NCBI GenBank assembly: GCA_963995525.1
Contig: OZ023207.1
Coordinates: 32,599,326-32,663,325, forward strand
Direction: 5' to 3'
Origin: Escarpia spicata
Lineage: Eukaryota; Annelida; Polychaeta; Sabellida; Siboglinidae
DNA: 64,000 bases
The position numbers were made by a program, and so were the translations under genes. The notes beneath the pieces were generated by a model. That model saw only the letters and a list, made by a program, of their open reading frames with translations, had not been told where the DNA came from and searched no databases. Of the stretch, positions 40,950 through 52,600 are shown in pieces. Every line of letters begins with the position of its first letter. Within the stretch, counting starts at the first letter, position 1.

Positions 40950-43900
40950 GCATGCGTACATGTGTGTTGCGTGCGTGCGTGCGTGCGTGCGTGTTTGACT
41001 ACACTGTGGTTCAGTTTCCGTGTCCACAAATGAAGTTTATATTATGCACCGGGGGTGTTTGACGCACCGTAATGTCCGTGTGTATTGGGACTCCGTACGT
41101 TTTGGGACACCATAAAAATCATTAAAGCTAACTAAATATACTAGAATGTTTAATTAAACTAACCTCTTCCAGAAAAGTTGCTTAATTAAATTAATGTGGC
41201 TCCTGAGAAAGTTAATTAATTTAATTAATTACATTACAAATTAACAATTGAAATTAGCCCATATCTGATGGGTGGAAGTGCGGTTAAATACGGAACAAGC
41301 AGTCTCTCTATAGCTTTTGAACAAGTGTGGGAAACCGGTACCAGCCAGACTAAACATTTCACATGGCTGAAGATATAGTTCCTACATAAAACATTTGTTT
41401 CACGAGATATAGGGTCATTCATCCACTCCAAATATAGCTAGCCGCAGGGTAATAGACGAGGTAACTCTGGTGAAGTTACAAAGCCAGCACCAGGGTAATA
41501 TATCAGGGACGACATCATCATGGCATCAGGATTCGTTCGCGTCCCTAAGTATTGGGACAGTGAATCTGATCATTATTTTAAGTGTCTCAATACATACAGG
41601 CATTACGGTAATTTCAACTTTCAACAGGACCAAACTTTGAAAAATGTGTATACACGTATTGGATAAAACATGTTTTGCTATACGTATCGTGAAAAAGATT
41701 TTGCTATTTTATTGATAACTCGTTACAACCCTAATGCATGCGTTAGCTCAATTATAGTGAAATGACCATTGTATTTCCTGTTGTAGGTACGGCAGGAACG
41801 TTGTTGCTTATAGCGCGGGCAAGAATCCCGACAATGTGTCTTTGGCGGTGGCGACTTGCTATAGTGGACAATTCGATTCACCTCTCATCACAACGGTTAA
41901 TGTCAACGAGTTGCCTAAGCATAATATAAGCCCATTGGTACATGACTTCCTCCTGGACGTGATGAAGCCGAACAGCTACCAGTACACGTACGGCTACATG
42001 GTGGCAGCGCAGTTTGACCACGACAACGCCACCGACGAGGTGCGTGCGACCGCTTTCTATAACTACGAGGCTTACCACACGACGGCCATCAGTCTGAGTC
42101 TTGTTAACAACGCGCTGCTGCAGCACTTTGTCGGGGCCGAGTACTCGATCGAGACGCAGAATGACCACATAAAACCGACCTACTCGAAACAGTTTGCCGA
42201 AGACTTATACGCTGAGGACATGATCCACGGGAAACAGCGGGTGGTCACCGCCTTCGCAGCCGCCCTGTTGTCACTCACCACGAACTTTTGTGCCATCTAC
42301 CTAATCAGCGAGCGAGCGGACGGCACGAAGCGCCTGCAGTTAAATAGTAAGCTGCACCCGGTCACCTTCTGGGTTGTGACGTTCATGGGTGACTACTTTG
42401 TATTTCTGCAAACAGTGGCCGGCATCTACCTAGCCTTTGCGGTTGATGACTTTCGAAGTTACATTGACGGCATCAACTTACCAGCCAGCGCTCTTCTCTT
42501 TCTCATGTTCGGCTTCGCTGCTCTCCCTATGACCTACGTCGTGTCGATGCTCCTCTCCACGGCTGGTATTGGCATGAGCCTATTTCTCATATTCACTTTA
42601 CTCGGTAAGGGATCGCGTCAAAGCTATTCACAAAACGATCGCGAATGCCACCACCGCTAGTGTATATTTCTACAAGAAAAGTTGCGTTTGAAGCTATCAT
42701 CCATATTTACGTCCTTCATAGCAGCGGCGACCCGCCTCTCAAAGATATACGAAACAGTTAAACACCTTCATGTATAAAATCAATCGTTGTAACTCAACTA
42801 AATTATCCATACGTGTATTACTGTCACATCATCATATGGATATAAATAACACAGGAAAAACTAAGCTGATTACAGAACTGAGACATATTATTTACGCACG
42901 ACATCTAACTAATAATACTACGGAGCCGGAGATGATACCAAATAAAAATGTGTAAATAATATAAAATAAAATAGTTTCCTCAACAACATTGCGCCGGTGT
43001 AGCCGGTGTGCAGCTTTATCGTTGGTCTCGTCTCTCGAATCTCAATGGCTTCGTTGTTTGTCTTTGCCAGAAGTTCTCTTTGGAGAATATGTGGCGTCTT
43101 TGGACGTGATGTAATGGCCCTGAATTTCAGCTCCAATCACCACCTAGAACACAAGCGATCCGTACTGAAAACCCTGATGAACAAAGCAAACCAACTAATA
43201 TCCTCCGATGTCAATAAAACCACCAAAACAGCACATGTGAGAACAGCATACAAAGCAGAACGGATGTTAAAGACCATCAAGACACACATACAGACAGTCA
43301 GTGCAGAGAAACAGACCAGCCACACATCGATTATCCATCTACCTTACGTGTGCAACCTCTCAAAGAAACTGACCATGATCTTGTGGGAACACGGAGTGGG
43401 AACATTATCCATACAACACCATAAGATCCGTAGTGGTGAACCTCAAAAACAAAAGCCGAAGAACAAAAAACCCAAGAACAACGTGTCCATGGTGGCATAT
43501 ACAAAATAGCATTTGTTAGCCAGATTCAAAGAACATGAGGGCCTCATTCACAGCTGTGGGTGGACACCGAGGGAATGAGGGCATAACATCATGGCCAAAG
43601 GCTCGCCAGAGAGAACAACTTCTTGTGGACAAAGTTCAACGAAGCTATTACGATTCTAGAAAGATGACCATCGATCGAAAGGGATACCGGCTATAATCTT
43701 CCAGCGATATTCTTAGAACCGTTGTTATGTGACAATCACATGACCGCCGAGAGCGGCACATTATAACTTTGATGAAGACACCGTGAGGGTGTCGAAAATT
43801 CCGTGGAGCCAATAGAAGATTTCAGACAGGTAACTGTACAACCTAATCAGAATACATCAAAAATGTTGCGTAAACGAGGTAGCATATTATTGTGGATACT

Positions 43901-46900
43901 GGGTAGGTTTATTTTTCGTAAAATTAATTTAAAATATGACCAGCGAAAATGTCGAAATGAGGAGGCAACTTAAACATTACATGATTATGAAGACATTAAT
44001 ACAGTATTTCCCTCCAAACGTTATTTGTTATTGACTTTAGCTAGAGATAACACGCCAAGGAACTGTTGTATCATTGTTACTACTGCTCCACTGACTGGAG
44101 TTCTCTTACAATCTTGTTGAATCGTCCAGGCCCGCTCCTCAACTACGTCATCACCGATGACCTTTACAAGTCAAATCTAGAGAAGGTGGACAAAACCGTC
44201 TTCATGGCGTGTCTTATACTGATGCCGAGTTTCGGGTTTGCTCGAGGTATGCACGTGTACACGTCCAACTACTGGTTGACGCGAATGTGCACCAACCCCG
44301 ACCAGGCGGTCAACTGCGCGATGGGTGGCCTTCATTCGTGCTGCCCTGGTAAGACGCATTTTATTCGTTATATAATCTTTCTCTTCCCGTTCGGAGTGGG
44401 GCCCCATCTCTCGGTTCGTTTCGCTGTCTTGAAGATACGTCTCCGTCCTTCTCGAACGTTAGCAACTGTCTCCCGCTCTCGACAGTTAGCTGCTCTCTCC
44501 TTATACGGTCTCTCCGTCGTAATATTGGGTATCCTCTGCTATTTGTAGCACTCACTTCTGTTGTCCATGTTCACCGTTTCTATTTGGTCCCATTCAATCT
44601 CTGTCCTGTCCCTCTCCGTCTGCTCACAGCTACTTTAAGTTTACGTTTACTTTAAGTTTATTTCTTCATGCCATTCTCTTTCTAATTTTCCCTATCACGG
44701 AGTTACCTTTTTGTTTTATATTCTCGTTCAGTTTGCCAATTATTTGGACCAAGTTGTTCTGTGTTGTTCGATACATAATCGCATAATAATGATGATAATC
44801 CTAATAACATCGCACCAGTAATCACCAAGACAATGTTCTTAAGATGATCGCCACATTATCAGATTAACCATTGACTTAACAACAATGGTCTACGTGACTG
44901 AAGCGACTTAACAACTACGTCGTTGCAGCGACTTAACAACTACGTTGTTGCAACGACTCAACTATGCGATTGCATCTACTTAACAAGTCAACTATGTGAT
45001 TGTATCGACTTAACAACTACACGAATACATCGACTTGACAAACGCATGATTGCATTGACTTAACAACTACATAATTGTATCGGTTTGACAACTATATGAT
45101 TGTACCGACTTAACAACTACAAGATTACATCTACTTAACAACTACGTAATAGCACCGACTTAGCAAGAAGGTGATTGCAGCGACGTGTGTCACGATCGAT
45201 GACTGTCACGCGTGGTCGTCTAATCCACTGGCGACCAGACAGGGCGGTGTTGGCCTCATCCTCGTCGCCTACGCCATCCACGGTGTCGTCGCCATGACGC
45301 TTCTGGTGCTCGTCGACTCCGGCGTCTTCCAGAACATGTGGCATAAGTTGACATGTATCGCTGAGCCCGACCCATTCCGCTTCTTCGGGCGAGAGGAGGC
45401 CGACGTGGCCCGGGAACGGGCACTCGTCTACCAACTCATGCAGGTAACGCTCACAGGCTCAGCACATCTTAACAAGGAGGCAGTCTGTCCCTAGTTTTTC
45501 ATTTATTAATTCATATAGTTTCTTAAGACTATATTAACCATGTTGAAGGTAATCTGCACGCCAAATTGTGTTTAGTAAGCCTGTAACAACGGTCGCAATT
45601 TTAAGGTATGATCACGGGAACATGTTCAACTAGTAAACAAAACATCCAGTTTCAAAACAAGCTTTATTGGCAACACGGCCGAGTCGGGCTGAGTTAACAG
45701 CTGTACCCTTTGATGTTCAACTTTCCCACGTTCAACACAGCAGACTTCCTTTACAAATTACTACGCTCGCTAATTCCGGGTAGACGAACAGACTACACCC
45801 CTTTAGCTTATGAAATTTGCGTCGTGAAAACACAAAATATGTAAGCGTATTGTGGTAAGTGTATTTGATTGCGTAGATTATTGCCCGTGCACACAGGCGT
45901 TGATGTTCTTGTAATGTATTGACGCGTTGTGGAAATATGTAAGCGTATTGTGGTAAGTGTATTTGATTGCGTAGATTATTGCCCGTGCACACAGGCGTTG
46001 ATGTTCTTGTAATGTATTGAAACGTTGTGGAAATATGTAAGCGTATTGTGGTAAGTGTATTTGATTGCGTAGATTATTGCCCGTGCACACAGGCGTTGAT
46101 GTTCTTGTAATGTATTGACGCGTTGTGGAAATATGTAAGCGTATTGTGGTAAGTGTATTTGATTGCGTAGATTATTGCCCGTGCACACAGGCGTTGATGT
46201 TCTTGTAATGTATTGACGCGTTGTGGAAATATGTAAGCGTATTGTGGTAAGTGTATTTGATTGCGTAGATTATTGCCCGTGCACACAGGCGTTGATGTTC
46301 TTGTAATGTATTGACGCGTTGTGGAAATATGTAAGCGTATTGTGGTAAGTGTATTTGATTGCGTAGATTATTGCCCGTGCACACAGGCGTTGATGTTCTT
46401 GTAATGTATTGACGCGTTGTGGAAATATGTAAGCGTATTGTGGTAAGTGTATTTGATTGCGTAGATTATTGCCCGTGCACACAGGCGTTGATGTTCTTGT
46501 AATGTATTGACGCGTTGTGGAAATATGTAAGCGTATTGTGGTAAGTGTATTTGATTGCGTAGATTATTGCCCGTGCACACAGGCGTTGATGTTCTTGTAA
46601 TGTATTGACGCGTTGTGGAAATATGTAAGCGTATTGTGGTAAGTGTATTTGATTGCGTAGATTATTGCCCGTGCACACAGGCGTTGATGTTCTTGTAATG
46701 TATTGACGTGTTGTGGAAATATGTAAGCGTATTGTGGTAAGTGTATTTGATTGCGTAGATTATTGCCCGTGCACACAGGCGTTGATGTTCTTGTAATGTA
46801 TTGACGCGTTGTGGAAACATGTAAGCAGTTTTGGGCAGCTGGAATGTAGCTTGGTAGGCTGCGATTAAGTTCGCATTTACAACAGGCACTCATTTTGCTT

Positions 46901-49398
46901 ATCTTTATTATAACAAGAAACGCCCAGTAGATATTGCGCGGGTATACGTCAACTCATTGGTAAAACACTGTTGTACCTTAGTAACATCCACAACCACCAG
47001 GTTATCATTCACCACCTCCACCACCACAACCATCTTAGCAACATCCACAACCACCACCTTAACAATCACTACCTCCACAACAAAACCACCTTAGCAACAT
47101 CCATAACCACCAGGTAACATTCACCACCTCCACCACCACAACCATCTTAGTAACATCCACAACCACCAGGTTAACATTCACCACCTCCACCACCACAACC
47201 ATCTCAGCAACATCCACAACCACCACCTTAACATTCACCACCTCCACAACAAAACCACCTTAGCAACATCCATAACCACCAGGTTAACATTCACCACCTC
47301 CACCACCACAACCATCTTAGCAACATCCACAACCACCAGGTTAACATTCACCACCTCCACCACCACAACCATCTTAGCAACATCCATAACCACCAGGTTA
47401 ACATTCACCAACTCCACCACCACAACCATCTTAGCAACATCCACAACCAGCAGGTTAACATAGTTTTCATATACTATTAATTTATTTGTAATAACCAGTT
47501 ATTTAATTTTTGTATTTGTAAAGCGCCCCGGAACATTTATTTTGGATGGGGCGCTATATAAGAAATCTACTCTTATTATTACTACACCCTACTATGCCCG
47601 TAGACTGTCGGCCTATCGAGCAATGCCATTGTGATGAAAGACCTGTCAAAGGATTACGCCTACGTATGTTCGCCGTCTGGAGGCACGCCGCCGGCGGTTG
47701 ACGGCCTCACAGTCGCCATCCCGGTAGGCGAGTTCCTGGGTCTACTCGGCGTCAATGGCGCCGGCAAGACGACCACCTGCGAGATGTTGGCGGGCAACCT
47801 ACGGGTGACTTCAGGCACTGCCTTCGTGGACGGGCACGAGGTGACGACCAACACCAGAGAGGTTCGTGTGCGTGTGTGTGCGTGTGTGCGTGTGTGCGTG
47901 TGTGCGTGTGTGCGTGTGTGCGTGTGTGCGTGCGTGCGTGCGTGCGTACGTATGTGTGGTGCGTGTGTATATGCAATGTTGATATTGTCGGATCGTTTAA
48001 AATCCATTATTTGGCGCAGGCGTTTCTTAAGAAATGTTACTGTCGTTTTCAGCATTTCTGTTGCATATCCATGTTTCAGAGTTGTATTGTAACACTGACT
48101 TTATATGTGTCTTCATGGTAGTCAATTTGGTCTGCTTTTACTTCCAAAACACGATAATTAGGTTTGGTGTTACTTCCAACTGCTGCTGACTGACATCACT
48201 GTGTTAACTGTGCAATGTACTCAGTTATTCCAGTATACGCCATGTTACTCGTGTTATTTATTGAACTCTCCAGTAGCTACTCTACTCATCTATCCCACAA
48301 AAACGTTATGCTGCTTGTGTTATTGGTTAAACTCCGAAGTTGTCGTTATGCTACTCGTGCTATTTGTTCAGCTACCCCAGTAATTGCAATGCTACTTGTG
48401 CTATTTGTTCAGCTACCCCAGTAATTGCAATGCTACTTGTGCTATTGGTGACATTCTGATGGAGCCATGTTGTTTAGACCAACAAGAACGTGAGCTACTG
48501 CGGCCAGTTCGACTCGTCCTTCGACTACCTGACGTGCCGGGAGACCATGTGGCTGTGCGCCAGACTGCGGGGCTTACGTCGCTCCGACACGGCCGACCAG
48601 ATCAGGAGTCTCGTCACCTTCTTCTCCATGGAGGAAGACATCGACAAGAACGTCATCGACTTAAGGTGACTGACATAAATGACCTTTCTCCGGTTGGCAC
48701 TACGTACCTATTCTCTTCGGGCCTTGTGGCCCACAACACACACACACGCACGCACGCACGCACGCACGCATGCTCACGCACACACACACACACTTCGCAC
48801 TCACGCACACGCACTATACACTATTCGCACACGCATAAATATGCTTCTTGTGCGGTGTGATTATTATATGTACCGCTGTATATTGTAGCTCGAACAAAGT
48901 CCAGTATACACGCTGCGACTAAACACGATTGATCTTTATATTTGTTGTTACGAGTCGAGGAGCGTCTAGCTGTAACGTGTTTGCACTCTTTCTTTCGGGA
49001 GGCGTTTTCTGGTACTGCCAGATACTTTACGATCCGATCCAACCCAACCCAACACAAGTCAACTGACAGGAATCGGGTCGTAAGAATGTATTTCTTTTAC
49101 GACGCAACTTGATCCATAACAACAGTTCAACATGGATGAAAGCGCGTATATGCCTGCCATAAGGCATTGCTAGTTGGGACTGTGTTTGTTTGACAGTAAG
49201 GGCAACAGTCGCAAGCTGAACGTGGCGGTCGCCGTCATCGGCAACCCGTCCATGATCCTGTTCGATGAGCCGACCGTCGGCATGGACCCGGAGGCCCGGC
49301 GCAAGACATGGAAGGTCCTGGATGGATGCCGCAAGAGAGGAGACACGGTCGTCTTGACAACGCACAGGTGATGTCACAGTGCTTTATCTCACTGTTTG

Positions 49399-49449
<51 letters not shown>

Positions 49450-49463
49450 TATACATATATATG

Positions 49464-49494
<31 letters not shown>

Positions 49495-49506
49495 GTATAT
49501 ATATAC

Positions 49507-49604
<98 letters not shown>

Positions 49605-52600
49605 ATCCATTCTAACACACAAGGCCTCGGTACTAAGCTGGGATATTGTTACATTCAATTAATGTTGATATGTTCATCTGACGGATGCACGCTTTGGTTT
49701 GATTGTCATCTCATGGTCCGTACTGTACAAAATAAAATACTGACTGTAACTAAATTTGGTTAAGATACTTCTTACCAACAAATGATTTGCGTAACTTTCT
49801 AGCTCAGTTGACATGGTGAGTTAACTATATAAGACACCTATAAAAAATATTGGCATAGGAAGTGGCGTATCTAGAATTTTATAAAAAGGGAAGCAAAGCA
49901 GAGCCAGCTTCGGTCTAGTCACCCATTTGTGTACCATGCTGAGATGCAGTGGCGCAATCGGCTATATGTGTCAAGTTAAAGAAAACATTTCCATGGTCCA
50001 GTCCCCCAATATACCTCAATATATTATATTTGTTCTCACTTAAAAGAAGGAAATATGTTCCTAGTTTTTCATTTATTATTTAATATAATGTTGTTAAAAC
50101 TATACTAACTATGGTGAAGGTATCATGCCCATCAAATTGTGTTTTATAAGCCCGTAACAACGTTCGCAGTTTGGAAGATACGATCATGGAGCATGTTCAC
50201 ATGGTAAACAAAACACCCAGTTTCAAAACAAACTGTATTGGCAATACCCTTCGATGGACAACGATTTCCCAACGTTCTACAACGTTCTACTCTTCCAACT
50301 TCCTTCCTGCTACATTACGACGCTGGATAATTCCGGATGTAGGAAAGTACTGGCTCCCTTTAAAACAGACAGAAGAATAAGAGGACACAACGTAATATTG
50401 GTGAAGGAACTGTGTAGATTATATATAAAAGAGTAGTCAGTCCCTCGTGGGAAGATAAATGAAAGCCACACATTATCTGCTGATTGTGTAAATGTTAGGG
50501 GGGGGGGTGTGAATATGTTTATAACCAAATGTTCGATTATCACCAAAAGAGCGTGTTACACAAGATTGTATTCACGAAGACTTCCTTGCCTGCTAGCCGT
50601 CTGTTTCGATACATTCAATGGCGATCTTATAAATCTTGCTAGCTTATGTTTAAGTATACGAAGTGGCTGATATATCGCTAATGAAGTATGAGCGTCAGGT
50701 GAGACTGTGAGCCGCCGCTGGTTGTGTTGACAGCATGGTGGAGGCTGAGAAGTTATGCACACGTATTGGCATCATCCACGGCGGCATCCTCACACACCTC
50801 GGCAGTTCCCAGCGACTCCGAGAGAAGATCAACTTCCCCTACTCGCTACAATTGCACACTCGCGAGCTGCCGCCGGACCATGTCGCCGCCATGGTCGAGA
50901 TGATTGAAAACACGTTCCTCGGGTGTGCGCTCACTGACCGCCATGCATCGCTGCTGTCGTTCCAGATTCCACACTGGGAGATGAACTGGGCCAAGTTGTT
51001 CTGGTGTATGAGACAGGTGGGGCGATATCAGCGGTAGTCCACCCTTTTGTCACTGTTACCCCTTGAGCATCCAACAAAACCATAATTCATGTATCCAGTA
51101 CGTCGCGATTTGCATAAGTCACAATCAAAATGTTGCATGTGACGTCCGTCAAACTTTACCTTTGCTCCCAATGTTGATAACGGTTATATACGTGAATTAC
51201 ATTACTATTGCTACGTGACATCTCATAAATCAAACATTCCGTCATACAGTTGTCACTTTAGAAGCTTTGCCTTATGTTTTTGTCATAAAGAAACACTGCT
51301 GGAAACAGAATTTCAACAAAATATACGACGGAATGTCCGAACCCGCCACGTGTTCGCCATCCATATTTTGATGGCTTGACGGAGGTTTTGCTAGGCAACA
51401 GGTCACGTGATGGATAGGTCAATTAACCCTTCATTTTTAAATACAAAACATGAGAAAAGGACTTTTTCGAAAGAACAGAGAAGACCAACATAATTGAAAC
51501 ATGTGATATTAACTTCGTCAAAATGAATACATGTTATATATTGGCTTCACTAGACCTAACTTATATGAGATCAAACATATGACAGGCAGTATGTTACACA
51601 TGGGAGTACCTGTGTGCTGCTCTGTTTTCATAAGCTATAAGAGTTGAGGCTTTGTTACAACAACTGCCCATCAATAACAAAATCCAATTTATTTTAATGT
51701 ACCCCTCGCATTGGTCTTGGCCGATCATTTTAGAAATGCCAGTTCTTCACAGTAATATATATTGTGGCTAACATGACAAGGACACTGTGAACTCCGTCGG
51801 AGAGAATTGTATATTCACCATCAGCTTTTTGTTGAACGTTGCCAGTCAGATTCCTAAATGCCTTCTATCAGCATCAGACGTTTTACATTCAGCGATTGGT
51901 GTTCTTAACTTCCAGTACTTCGAAGTGGCGAACTACTAGAGCGTAGCCATAATCAACGATTCACTAACATGTCATTATTGCCACTGATTGGGGTAATTAT
52001 CCCAGTACATAAAACTGGGCTAGATCATTGTTTCAATTATGTGATCATTACATATATAAATATAAGGTGCTTTTGAAAAGAAATTACCTTGTAATTCAAG
52101 GTCAAGGACACTAATACATGCATACATACATAATTACGCACATACTTTCATACAAAACAGCGGTGGCATTGAAAGATTTATATTTCACTTTCAGTATTAC
52201 TTGTCCTTGACATTCAAGATCAAGAAAAATAAATCTGACGTGGATCGTGTTCTAAACGGATTCTCCGTAACATTTTACATAATATATATGGATGGTCAAA
52301 CTTTCACACTTTTATCCAGCAAATAACGATACTTTCCCCTAGACCCCCGACTACATGGCAGACGATGAATATGCCAGTCAGCGGTGTTGAGATGGTACCC
52401 CCTTTTTGAAATATTTCCATCCTAAAATATAGTTACCAATGAAAGAGATATACTTTTTTAGGATCACTATAACTATGCCACTTAGTGGCTATGCATTCCT
52501 GGGGCCGTTTTCATGAAGCGTACTTAAAGTTAAGCAATTACCGGTACTTAAGGCGGCGAATCACGTTACGAGACAATCGCACCGATTGACTCGTACGAAT

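Noticed and set aside
45732..46893. A ladder of overlapping 70-codon minus-strand ORFs with nearly the same protein
   Set aside because: They come from the 98-bp tandem repeat, which is open in successive frames; no start context or family support.
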